Assembly (NCBI GenBank): GCA_022824605.1
Contig: JAJDZO010000073.1
Span: forward strand, 1 to 18,264
Direction: 5' to 3'
From: Acidimicrobiia bacterium
GTDB lineage: Bacteria > Actinomycetota > Acidimicrobiia > Acidimicrobiales > Aldehydirespiratoraceae
DNA length: 18,264 bases
The notes under the pieces are model-generated. The model was not told the origin of the DNA and made no database searches. It saw nothing but the letters and a program-made list of their open reading frames with translations. Positions 6,274 through 14,041 of this stretch are shown here, one piece after another. A program made the translations under genes and the position numbers. Numbering within the stretch: position 1 is the stretch's first letter; every line of letters begins with the position of its first letter.

Positions 6274-9200
6274 ATGAGACCCCCCCCCCCGCGGCCGCGG
6301 CTGCAACAAGAAAGCGCGACAGTATTGCCTGAGACGACCGACAAGACCGCGCCAGTAACAGTTGTCGCCGAGTCTCGGACGATGGCGCTGGCGGGCACGT
6401 CCCACGACGCCGCCATCCGAGGGGCTATCGAGACGCTGGAGCAGAACGCGCCGTTGCAGACCGATGGGATGTGGCTGGAGGAGTTGACTCCGAGGGTCGC
6501 TTCGCTGTTGTCGGATTGGGATGTGGCGGAGTGTTGGCGGTGGGGCGATTGGCCGGACCGGGACGAGGTGATGCCTGAGGGCACTCCGTCGGTCGATTCG
6601 GGTATTGACGCGGTGGCGCGCGGGCGCAGCGACGGACGGTGGATCGCGATTCAGGTGAAGTCTCGCAGGCTCGCCGCGGACGGCACCGGCGAGCCGGTCC
6701 GGTCCGGTGAGCTGGACAAGTTTCTGGCGGCGTCGGCGGATCGGTCGATTTGGGCTGAGCGGTGGCTCGTCACGAACGTTGCTGTGGGCTTGGGCGGCTA
6801 CTCACCGGGCAAGGCCGCGATGTCGGGCGCTCCGGTGAAGGTCGAGAACCTGCGGGCGGCTCTGGTGCGCCAGCGCGACGCGACAGCCCAGACAGCGGGC
6901 GATGAGGACTGCGAGCACTGCGGTGCGCCTGACGACCCGGACGCGATCCGAAGCCGCGGGTGCATGCAGAATGAGGCGGTCGAAACGAGTGTGCGGCTGT
7001 TGCGTGAGCACGCGGACTCCAACTCAGGGGGCTCGCCGCTTGGGGAGGCTCGGGGCCGGATCGTTCTTCCATGCGGCACGGGCAAGACTCGTATAGCGCT
7101 GCGGATCGTTGAGCGGCTGACCCGTCCTCGGCAGGTGTCGGTGGTGCTGTGCCCGTCGATTGCTCTGGTGGCGCAGATCCGCCGCGAGTTCCTTCAGCAC
7201 GCCTCACGGCCGTTGCGCGCTCTGGCAGTGTGCTCCGATGAGACCGCTGGCTATGACCCCAACCGGGAGGGCAACCACAAGCGCGCGATGGACCCCACCG
7301 CGGACAACAGCAACGTCAGCGCCTCAGAGATCAAGGGCCTCGTAACGACTGACCCCGAAGTGATCGCAAACTGGATGTCTGAGGCCAGGAGCGACGACTC
7401 GCTTGCAGTCGTCTTCGGCACCTACCAGAGCGCCGCCAGGGTGTCAGAGGCGCTGGCCGCACCGAACTCGCCCGAGTTGGCGGTGCTGGTCTGCGACGAG
7501 GCACACCGCACCGCGGGACTGCGGCGCGTCAAGAAGGCCGACGAACAGGCCCGCGTCGAGAACTTCCTGCTGTGCCACGACCGGGAGGCGTTCCCAGCGG
7601 AGTACCGCGTCTACCAGACCGCCACACCACGCCTCTACAACACCGTCGGCGGCGGCACGCGCCGAGCGCAGAAGCCTGGCGATCTGCTTGTGCGCTCAAT
7701 GGACGACGAGACAGTGTTCGGCGTGGACCTGTACCGCAAGACCTACGTTGAGGCTGTCCGCAACGGCTGGCTGTCGGACTACCGGATCATCGCTTTGGCG
7801 GTGAGTGACCAGCAGGCATACGAGATAGCCAACGAACTCGCCCGAGACGCCGAACGCGAGGGCGGCTCGAAGCTGACCTCGATGGACTTCCTGCGAGGTT
7901 TGGCGTTCGCTCTCGCGATGGCGGGCGCCACCCGAGCGCCGGGCACCAACGACGGTGTGGTGCTGTCGTCGGCTATCGGGTTCTTGAACACCGTCAAGAA
8001 GTCCGAGACCATGTCCCGCTACCTGCAAACCGACAAGGTTCGCGAGTGGCTCAACGAGCGCACCGGCGGAACCGCAGCACCGTTCGCGTTGGAGCATCTC
8101 GACGCCAAACACAACGTCGCCGCTCGTGACAGCGCTAAACGCAAACTGGCTGACGCGTCGCCCGAGCAGCCCTTCGGGATCTTGAACGTCGGCATCTTCG
8201 GCGAGGGCACCGACTCGCCGACCCTGAGCGCGGTGGCGTTCCTGGAGTCCCGCAAATCGCCGGTGGATGTGGTTCAGGCCGTCGGCAGAGCCATGCGCTC
8301 AGCGCCGGGCAAAGAACTGGGCTACATCATCGTGCCCATCGTGATCCCGCCCAACGCCGACCCCGAAACTTGGCTCGCCGAGTCCAAGCCCGAGGAGGGC
8401 TGGTCGGAGCTCGGCCAGATACTGCTGGCGCTGCGAGCACACGACACCCGCATCGAGGACGAACTCGCCGATCTGATGACGGTCTATGCCCCGCCAGTCG
8501 AGAACGAACTCGAACTCAAGACCGTTACGTTCGTCGCTGTCGCAGCCAAGAGCAAGCGCATCCGCTACGGAGTCCACAGCGGACCACCCGGTGCTGCCGA
8601 GGCAGCAGTGAAGCAGGCCGCCGCGTCCGGTGAGCCGCTGTCGGGTTTCGACATCGAACCGGTGCGCCCAGACGAATGGACCGCCGACAACGAGCCTGCG
8701 AGGATCGTCGCAGCCAAGCAACGCACAGACGGCTCCATCGAGGTGCGCGCCGACACCGCCGCACGCGACAGGCCGTCTTCCGTCGGCGGGCTCGGCAGAG
8801 TCAACGCGGAGCGGACCAAGAAAGCAGCCCGCGACATCATCAACAAGGGCACCGGCACCGAGGTCCAGCCCCGGCGCGCTCGCCGGCCGCGGCCCACCGC
8901 GGCAGAACGCGACGAGACACAGGCTGAGCGAATGCTCGCAAGCGTCGGAGATCTCGCCGAGAGCATCACCGTGAACCTGCTGGCCCGCAGCGGGCTGACA
9001 CAGAACCGCGTCGGCCGAGACCTCAACATCCTGCGCGAATCCGTAGCGGAAGCCGCCCACCACCTGCGAGCCGACGCGCAGCAGGCGCGTCTCGACAAGC
9101 ACTTCGGGCTCGACAACCTCGCCGCCGACGAGCGCAAGAAACAAGCCGACGGCTGCACCGTCGCGGCTCTGGTGATGATGAACGCAGCCATGCTGCACCA

Positions 9201-10662
9201 GCGCGTCGCTGCGGGCGGATGGATCAGAGGCATCGACCCGCTCACTGAGGTCAAGAACCATCCGCAGGTAGTGGACCGCATGGAGCGCAACTGGGAGCGC
9301 ATCACCCGACAGGACTTCCTGCCCGTCATCGAACCCGCCCGCGAGGCGATCTACGCCATCCAAGACACCGGCAAACTCGCCGGACTCGAACGCGCCCTGC
9401 GCCACATCGCATCCGAGGCTGAGCGAATCGCCGAAACCTACGCCGACATGGGAGCCGACCACGCCGGGCCGCTGTTCAACAAAGTCATGGGCAACCAGGC
9501 ATCCGACGGCGCCTTCTTCACCCGCCCCCCAGCCGCGACGATGGCAGCCCGGCTCGCGCTCGACGCGTGTGGGGAACAGGATTGGACCGACCCTCATACC
9601 TGGCGGCAGCACAAGGCTGTCGACCTCGCCTGCGGCAGCGGCACCCTCCTCGCAGCGCTGCTAACCGACATGAAACGCCGAGCCCGCAGCCAAGGCGCAA
9701 ACGACCAGCGACTCGCCGAACTGCAGCGACTCGCCGTCGAGGAAGTCCTCAAGGGCATGGACATCAACCCTGTGTCGCTGCAACTCGCCGCCACTCAACT
9801 CACCGCCGGCAACCGCGACATCAAATACCGCAACATGGGCCTCTATCTGATGCCCTACGGCCCGACCGGCGATCCGATGGTGCCCACCGCCGCTGGAACG
9901 CTCGAACTCATCGCCGAGCCCACCATCGTCCCGGCATCGCAAGGCCAGATGTTCGCCGGATCCGCACAAGGCTCAGCAGTGCGCGCAAGCCTCAACGACC
10001 CCGAAGTCGAAGCGGCCGCCGACGCAGCCGCAGGCGCTCGCATCGTCCTAATGAATCCGCCGTTCACCGAACGCGAGCGCATGGGAGAGAAGTTCCCGAA
10101 GACGGCTCAGCAGAGTCTCCGCAACCGGACCGACAGCCTGGAGCGTGTGCTCGTGGACGCCGACCCCGAACTCGAGGGATTCGTGAGTAAACGGTCCATC
10201 CGTCCGATGTTCGCGGCCCTCGCCGACCGATGCACCAACAACGAGACCGGGATCCTTGCGATGATCCTCCCCACGGTCGCGCTCGCCAACCACTCCGGCC
10301 TCCACGAACGCCTCGTTCTCGCCGACCGGTTCACCGTCCACACCATCCTCACCTGCCACCAACCCGGCAACATCAACCTCAGCCAACACACCAGCATCAA
10401 CGAGAGCATCGTCGTCCTGCGACGCCGCGACCAGCGCACCCCCCCCCCCGGCGGCGGGGATCATCAACCTCGACAGGTTCCCCAACGACGACACCGAGGC
10501 GGCCGAACTGTTCACCCACATGGAAACGTGCCGTGTCGGTGTGCTCGCCGACGGCTGGGGCCAAGTCTCCGAATGGCCCGCCGAACGAATCCGAGACGGC
10601 GACTGGACCGCCGCCATCTGGCGGTCACCGGCACTCGCAGAAGCGGCAGCACGGTTCGCTGA
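6274..10662 (+). CDS. Single-chain restriction-modification enzyme (Type ISP/IIG-like), frameshifted at a C11 tract
   Basis: As read this is 1,462 aa, of which about 1,390 are native. Domains in order: Mrr-like PD-(D/E)xK nuclease (D112 in DSGID, Q127-V-K129); SF2 helicase with Walker A PCGTGKT at 266-272, DEAH at 408-411 and motif VI QAVGRAMR at 668-675; a long helical coupler (about 720-1080); and an N6-adenine methyltransferase with motif I VDLACGSGT at 1116-1124 and motif IV NPPF at 1261-1264. At codon 1389 an 11-C run shifts the frame. The reading then continues about 70 nonsense codons to a stop, while the real C-terminus continues one frame over to 11395. With one C fewer the protein would be 1,706 aa, close to Type ISP enzymes such as LlaGI. 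Role: ATP-driven restriction and self-methylation of invading DNA. It is the transposon's cargo. Confidence 0.88.
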   Translation: MRPPPPRPRLQQESATVLPETTDKTAPVTVVAESRTMALAGTSHDAAIRGAIETLEQNAPLQTDGMWLEELTPRVASLLSDWDVAECWRWGDWPDRDEVMPEGTPSVDSGIDAVARGRSDGRWIAIQVKSRRLAADGTGEPVRSGELDKFLAASADRSIWAERWLVTNVAVGLGGYSPGKAAMSGAPVKVENLRAALVRQRDATAQTAGDEDCEHCGAPDDPDAIRSRGCMQNEAVETSVRLLREHADSNSGGSPLGEARGRIVLPCGTGKTRIALRIVERLTRPRQVSVVLCPSIALVAQIRREFLQHASRPLRALAVCSDETAGYDPNREGNHKRAMDPTADNSNVSASEIKGLVTTDPEVIANWMSEARSDDSLAVVFGTYQSAARVSEALAAPNSPELAVLVCDEAHRTAGLRRVKKADEQARVENFLLCHDREAFPAEYRVYQTATPRLYNTVGGGTRRAQKPGDLLVRSMDDETVFGVDLYRKTYVEAVRNGWLSDYRIIALAVSDQQAYEIANELARDAEREGGSKLTSMDFLRGLAFALAMAGATRAPGTNDGVVLSSAIGFLNTVKKSETMSRYLQTDKVREWLNERTGGTAAPFALEHLDAKHNVAARDSAKRKLADASPEQPFGILNVGIFGEGTDSPTLSAVAFLESRKSPVDVVQAVGRAMRSAPGKELGYIIVPIVIPPNADPETWLAESKPEEGWSELGQILLALRAHDTRIEDELADLMTVYAPPVENELELKTVTFVAVAAKSKRIRYGVHSGPPGAAEAAVKQAAASGEPLSGFDIEPVRPDEWTADNEPARIVAAKQRTDGSIEVRADTAARDRPSSVGGLGRVNAERTKKAARDIINKGTGTEVQPRRARRPRPTAAERDETQAERMLASVGDLAESITVNLLARSGLTQNRVGRDLNILRESVAEAAHHLRADAQQARLDKHFGLDNLAADERKKQADGCTVAALVMMNAAMLHQRVAAGGWIRGIDPLTEVKNHPQVVDRMERNWERITRQDFLPVIEPAREAIYAIQDTGKLAGLERALRHIASEAERIAETYADMGADHAGPLFNKVMGNQASDGAFFTRPPAATMAARLALDACGEQDWTDPHTWRQHKAVDLACGSGTLLAALLTDMKRRARSQGANDQRLAELQRLAVEEVLKGMDINPVSLQLAATQLTAGNRDIKYRNMGLYLMPYGPTGDPMVPTAAGTLELIAEPTIVPASQGQMFAGSAQGSAVRASLNDPEVEAAADAAAGARIVLMNPPFTERERMGEKFPKTAQQSLRNRTDSLERVLVDADPELEGFVSKRSIRPMFAALADRCTNNETGILAMILPTVALANHSGLHERLVLADRFTVHTILTCHQPGNINLSQHTSINESIVVLRRRDQRTPPPGGGDHQPRQVPQRRHRGGRTVHPHGNVPCRCARRRLGPSLRMARRTNPRRRLDRRHLAVTGTRRSGSTVR
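6280..6290 (+). repeat. Poly-C tract (C11) at codons 3-6 of the R-M gene
   Basis: Eleven C residues directly follow ATG-AGA. At C11 the reading frame is open and joins the nuclease domain. At C10 the frame hits TAA after 27 codons; at C12 it hits TGA after 19. Each one-base slip would therefore abolish translation from this start. An in-frame ATG at 6382 could give a shorter protein but lacks a good ribosome binding site. Confidence 0.85.
10439..10449 (+). repeat. Poly-C tract (C11) at the methyltransferase/TRD junction
   Basis: Eleven C residues follow the SINESIVVLRRRDQR segment (end of the methyltransferase core). C11 as read is out of frame with the downstream coding sequence. C10 would read through as TPPP-AAGIINLDRF and give the full-length enzyme. 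C12 opens the third frame to a stop at about 10895. No other C or G run of this length occurs in the window. Confidence 0.85.
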
Positions 10663-11395
10663 ACACGGCGCCCTGCGACCAATGGGCGGATCAGGGGTGT
10701 CATGCCACTTGGTCAGCCCTTCACTATCTACCTCACACCGCCGCTCAGCCGCCAACACCCCTGGCGCGTTCCCGATCCTCAAGAGCAAAGGAGCCGACGG
10801 TCAGCAACGGATCGAAGCCACACCGGATGAGCACTGGACATACGACAAGCCTGGTCTCTCACCAGTGCTCAGCAAGGCAGGACACCTCTTGGTGACAGCG
10901 GGCCAGGACACCTCCACCGGAAGACTCACGGCCGTAGCGTCAGATGACGCCTACGTCGGTCACGGCTGGATGCCGGTCGTCGGCATCGGACCCGAAGATG
11001 CGGCATCCACTGCCGTCTTCGTCAACTCCACGGTCGGAAGATTGCTGCTGATGCGAACCCCAGGCCGCAAACTGAGCTTCCCGACCTACAGGCCCGCCAT
11101 CGTCAACGCCTTGCCTATCCCCGACCTCAACGACTCGCACATCCGTTCAACGCTTGCCGACTGCTGGCACGCCACCCGCCGCATGACCGTCCCTCAGTAC
11201 CGTGACGGCGAATGCGAGGTCCGCCAGATGTGGGACACCGCGGTCTGCGAGGCGCTCGGCTGGAACGAGGACGAGATCACCGCACTCCGCAAACTGCTCC
11301 ACGAAGAGCCCCACGTCCGCGGTCTCGGCTACGGCCAGTACGCCGACGAGCCCGAAGACGGCGAAGGACAAGAGATCGCAGCCCCCCAAGCGTGA
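10451..11395 (+). CDS. C-terminal (target-recognition) part of the R-M enzyme, out of frame as read
   Basis: About 314 codons continue the R-M enzyme in the +1-shifted frame, starting AAGIINLDRFPNDDTEAAEL and ending EIAAPQA. The first ATG in it (10520) has no clear ribosome binding site, so it is not an independent gene. It includes blocks typical of the C-terminal specificity region of N6-methyltransferases: a hydrophobic strand GWMPVVGIG, then STVGRLLLMRTPGRKLSFP, then ALPIPDLND, resembling the (N)STxG and LPxP motifs of recognition domains. Loss of this part should leave nuclease, helicase and methyltransferase cores without DNA target recognition. The stop at 11393 lies about 180 bp from the right transposon end. 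Confidence 0.8.
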   Translation, partial: AAGIINLDRFPNDDTEAAELFTHMETCRVGVLADGWGQVSEWPAERIRDGDWTAAIWRSPALAEAAARFAEHGALRPMGGSGVSCHLVSPSLSTSHRRSAANTPGAFPILKSKGADGQQRIEATPDEHWTYDKPGLSPVLSKAGHLLVTAGQDTSTGRLTAVASDDAYVGHGWMPVVGIGPEDAASTAVFVNSTVGRLLLMRTPGRKLSFPTYRPAIVNALPIPDLNDSHIRSTLADCWHATRRMTVPQYRDGECEVRQMWDTAVCEALGWNEDEITALRKLLHEEPHVRGLGYGQYADEPEDGEGQEIAAPQA

Positions 11396-11499
11396 CCGCA
11401 GCCATCAGCCCGGAGCTATCGCAGAGTCGGGCTTCCGAGTGTTCTGCCGCCCCGGCGCGTGGTCCGGTCCTGTGTCGACTTGGGTCGAACGCGGTCCGA

Positions 11500-11533
11500 A
11501 TCCGTACCAGAATCGGGCGCGATCCGTACCAGA
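11500..11533 (+). repeat. Subterminal direct repeat pair at the right transposon end
   Basis: ATCCGTACCAGA occurs exactly twice, at 11500-11511 and 11522-11533, 22 bp apart (about two helical turns), 41-74 bp inside the right inverted repeat. This arrangement suits subterminal binding sites for a transposition protein. I find no matching pair at the left end. The rest of 11396-11573 shows no gene. Confidence 0.5.
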
Positions 11534-11573
11534 CACCCCGAACCGCGAGGCCCTGAACTCGCCGTTTGTGTTT

Positions 11574-11585
11574 CGCGCATACCCC
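11574..11585 (-). repeat. Right terminal inverted repeat of the transposon
   Basis: CGCGCATACCCC is the exact reverse complement of the left end at 2769-2780 and is followed directly by the second ACGAGGGC. Confidence 0.85.
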
Positions 11586-11593
11586 ACGAGGGC
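11586..11593. repeat. Right target-site duplication, ACGAGGGC
   Basis: Identical to 2761-2768. Everything from 11594 onward should be the original upstream flank, and so promoter region, of tRNA-Arg. The next five bases (GGGGT) also equal the first five of the left inverted repeat. Confidence 0.82.
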
Positions 11594-11857
11594 GGGGTTG
11601 GTGGTGTTTGTGGTTGAGTATTGCGGCTGAGCGGTGCTGGGGCGGTCAGCGGCGGTGGTTGAGGCTATTGTGAACCTCCCCGGGTATTGCGCAGGTGGTG
11701 TGCCCTGCATGAAACCCGGGGAGGTTCAGACCCGGTTCGGCAGGGGGCGTCCCGCCGGGTGGTGGGGTTTGAGGTAGGCGACCGGGTGCACCTGTTGGGG
11801 GGCATCGGCGTGACCCTGTGTGAGGACAATCGCCGACTCATCGAGGAGGACACACCG
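11594..11857. other. Gene-poor stretch: displaced tRNA leader and repeat DNA
   Basis: No gene is supported here. Before the insertion the left part would have lain directly upstream of tRNA-Arg, so its native promoter should be within roughly 11594-11670, reading leftward; I see no textbook -35/-10 pair. The right part holds the hairpin at 11671-11728 and the leader of the IS256-like fragment, including GAGGAGGA about 7 nt before ATG 11858. Confidence 0.5.
11671..11728 (+). repeat. Hairpin repeat, copy A (15-bp perfect stem)
   Basis: TGAACCTCCCCGGGT at 11671-11685 pairs perfectly with ACCCGGGGAGGTTCA at 11714-11728 across a 28-nt loop. The loop start (ATTGCGCAGG...TGGTGTGCC) is shared with copy B at 14042. 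It lies about 130 bp before a transposase fragment and has no U-tract, so it is not a canonical terminator. It may be an IS-end palindrome or a REP-like element. Confidence 0.7.
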
Positions 11858-12020
11858 ATGACCCTGTCTGATTTTGCCACAGCGCAGCTGTTGGAGACCC
11901 TCCGCGCCGGTGGTGGAGCGGAGTTGATCAGCGAGGCGGTGGAGCTGGTCCCGGGAGCTATTCGAGGCCGAGGCGGCCGAGACGATCGGCGCAGGCCGCT
12001 ATGAGCGAACCCCGACCTAA
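11858..12020 (+). pseudogene. IS256-family transposase, frameshifted N-terminal remnant
   Basis: From ATG 11858, which has a strong GAGGAGGA ribosome site, the frame reads MTLSDFATAQLLETLRAGGG and then ELISEAVELV. After a one-base insertion near 11950 the next frame continues ELFEAEAAETIGAGRYERT and stops. Together these match the opening of IS256-family Mutator-like transposases (an LIxEAVxLVxxELxEAEAxxxxGAxRYER-type pattern). A full transposase is about 400 aa; only about 55 codons remain, so it is dead. The remainder was replaced by the DNA holding the secreted-protein gene, whose stop codon is only 15 bp away on the other strand. Confidence 0.65.
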
Positions 12021-12034
12021 GACGCGGAGAGCCC

Positions 12035-13966
12035 CTAAAGGTCTGTACACGGGTACCCGTCGACCCAGCGCTGGTCGACAGGCGAGATGAGCCCGCTGAA
12101 GAACAGACCGTATTGCGCCCGAATCGCGAGCTTGTCCGCGTCGTCGCACAACGTGTTCGTGAACCAAGAGTGGCTGAAGACTTCACCATCGAGGGACGCG
12201 AACGTCTCGCCGCCCTGATAGATGGTGTAGCCGGTGACTCGCGGGAAGCGATTGCTCCAAGCGAGATGCGGGCGATCCCAGACCAGTTCGTTGCCCCACG
12301 TCTGCGGATTGGCCGTTTGCTCGCCCCAGCGCAGTCGGAAGTTCCGCACGTTCGGCATCTTCGGTGCTGTGAACGTTATCTCCGTCTTCTGCGCGAACCG
12401 CCGGTCTCCGTCGATCACCCGCAACCAAATCGCACCAATCGCAAACTGGATCTTGGCGCCAGGGAAGCGATGTTCGTCAAGCGTGCGGCTGAGCGAATCC
12501 TTGAAGCTGCGGTCCGTCGTCGCGCGGTATGGAGGACCTTTGAAGAAGAGCTTGTTTCCATCTCGGCCGACTCCGATCCAACGACTCACGACAAAGCCAC
12601 CGAGCTTCCAACCTCGCGGCGTCGAGGATTCCTCGTCGAACGTCCAGTTCAGCTGCACACCGTCGGCGTGGGTTACGGCAGTCAGCGTCGGTGCCGGGTA
12701 GCTCGCCATCACCTCCTGCGGCGGCACGGGCGGTTTTGCGACCACCGTGTAGGTGGCCCGCTGGCCGACCTCGATCGCATCGTCAATATCGCGCTCGAAC
12801 ACCGGCCTGACCGCGTATCGTTGGTTGAATCCCTCCAACCAGTCGTAGCGTGACTTGTGGTCCGCCGTGTCGGTGTAACTCCTGGCCGTCGCCGCCTGGA
12901 CGGGGAAGATCGCGTTCTCTGGGTCGTTGAGGCTCCCGAGGCCGCCTTGTTCCGCACTCGGCGTGGCGCTCTCGCGCCAGACCTGGAATCCAGTCAGCTT
13001 CCAACCGACCGGTGTGTTGGGCCTGGGATCGTAGGTCCAGCGGACCTGCACGTTGGGGTAGCTCGCGGACGCCGACACCGTCGGCGCAGCAGAACTCTGC
13101 ACGGCACTGGGCGGGGCAGTCGCTGGCACTGTGAAGATGATGGTCCGCTCTGCGCCGGGCTGGAGTACGTCGTCGATCACGCGTTGGAACACTGGCCGCA
13201 CGTTGTAGCGCAGCCGAAAACCTGCCAGCCACTGATCCGTCGTCTGGTTTGGCTTGTCGGTGAAGCTCCGAGCGTCGGCTGACTGGTCTGGCAGGGTCCT
13301 CAGGTTCGCGTTGCTCGGGTAGTCCGCGCTCGACAGTTGGAACCCGTACAACTTCCAGCCTCTCGGTGTGCTGGTCTCGGCATTGAGTGTCCAGGGCAGC
13401 TCGACTGACGGGTGCTGGGCGTATGCGTTCAACGACGGCTGGCCGGCCTGGCGAACCTCGTTCAGAGGTGCGGACGCTGGCACGACGAGGATGAAGGTCC
13501 CCTCCTGGCCTGACTGGCGAACCTTGCTGGTCTTGTTCACAAACAACGCACGTACGTTGTACCTCACGCGGAAGCCGGCCAGCCAGTCATCCTTCGTCTT
13601 GATGCTCAACGAATCGGTGAGGCTCCTGGTCTCCGCTGACTGGTCTGCGAAGACGTTGAGGTTTCCGGAGACCGGGTAATCCTCGCGCGTGACTTGGAAC
13701 GTCTCCAACTCCCAGCCGGCTGGGGTGATGGCACCGGCATCGAAGTCCCAACTCACCTCGGCGTTGGGGTAATCGGCGGTGGCAGACACGGTTGGCGGTG
13801 AGGAGTTGCGCACCTGGCTTTGGGGCGCTTCCTGCGCGGATGCGCGGTCGGACGACAGGAGGACTCCGCCAGCGACGGCGACCGCAAGTCCGAGCACAAG
13901 CGCGCTCGTGAGTGTGGCGGCGCGTCTGGCTCCCCGGAATCGCAGCGAATTTCTGGACAAATCCAC
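12035..13966 (-). CDS. Secreted protein with five tandem beta-sandwich-like modules
   Basis: A 643-aa exported protein. Residues 1-44 are a Sec signal peptide: basic RFRGARR, hydrophobic core LVLGLAVAVAGGVLL, and cleavage signal ASA-QE. Five modules of about 100-130 aa follow (roughly 56-175, 176-293, 294-423, 424-541, 542-643). The first four share P-x-GW-x-L-x-x-F, then R-S-(L/F/Y)-x-D, then W-L-x-GF-x-x-RY-x-VR-x-x-F, then a TVPA-x-AP-type end. The fifth is divergent, with two Cys in TLCDD and YPCTDL that could form a disulfide. The pattern resembles fibronectin type III-like surface repeats. No catalytic motif, sortase signal or C-terminal anchor is seen. The GTG start at 13966 is provisional; TTG 13960 is possible. 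Role unknown, perhaps adhesion or binding. Confidence 0.8.
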   Translation of the reverse strand: MDLSRNSLRFRGARRAATLTSALVLGLAVAVAGGVLLSSDRASAQEAPQSQVRNSSPPTVSATADYPNAEVSWDFDAGAITPAGWELETFQVTREDYPVSGNLNVFADQSAETRSLTDSLSIKTKDDWLAGFRVRYNVRALFVNKTSKVRQSGQEGTFILVVPASAPLNEVRQAGQPSLNAYAQHPSVELPWTLNAETSTPRGWKLYGFQLSSADYPSNANLRTLPDQSADARSFTDKPNQTTDQWLAGFRLRYNVRPVFQRVIDDVLQPGAERTIIFTVPATAPPSAVQSSAAPTVSASASYPNVQVRWTYDPRPNTPVGWKLTGFQVWRESATPSAEQGGLGSLNDPENAIFPVQAATARSYTDTADHKSRYDWLEGFNQRYAVRPVFERDIDDAIEVGQRATYTVVAKPPVPPQEVMASYPAPTLTAVTHADGVQLNWTFDEESSTPRGWKLGGFVVSRWIGVGRDGNKLFFKGPPYRATTDRSFKDSLSRTLDEHRFPGAKIQFAIGAIWLRVIDGDRRFAQKTEITFTAPKMPNVRNFRLRWGEQTANPQTWGNELVWDRPHLAWSNRFPRVTGYTIYQGGETFASLDGEVFSHSWFTNTLCDDADKLAIRAQYGLFFSGLISPVDQRWVDGYPCTDL

Positions 13967-14041
13967 CTCATCTATCGGTTAAGGACCGGCTCGGAACACG
14001 CGTAGGCGAGTCGACTGTCTCATCAAACATACCACGCAGTT

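Larger units (their letters stand above)
2769..11585. mobile_element. 8.8-kb transposon carrying a Type ISP-like R-M gene
   Basis: The boundaries are read directly: GGGGTATGCGCG at 2769-2780, its exact reverse complement at 11574-11585, and the 8-bp direct repeat ACGAGGGC outside both ends. Inside, in order, are about 160 bp without a gene, a DDE transposase and a tyrosine-recombinase-like protein (both leftward), a roughly 410-bp divergent control region, an HTH regulator, a very large R-M gene (both rightward), and about 180 bp without a gene. Every gene fits wholly between the ends, as expected of a complete unit transposon. I cannot place it in a named family. The sequence right of the second duplication also begins GGGGT, so a 13-bp repeat (ACGAGGGCGGGGT) exists, which may reflect a target resembling the transposon tip. 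Autonomy and current mobility are not shown. Confidence 0.82.

Noticed and set aside
2761..11598. Genomic island integrated in tRNA-Arg by a tyrosine integrase (13-bp att repeats)
   Set aside because: The repeat is at the tRNA 5' end rather than the usual 3' end or anticodon loop, the integrase-like protein lacks catalytic residues, and inverted repeats abut an 8-bp duplication. Kept only as the weaker alternative.
11671..11728. Rho-independent terminator
   Set aside because: The loop is 28 nt and no T-tract follows on either strand. It also precedes, rather than follows, a coding fragment.
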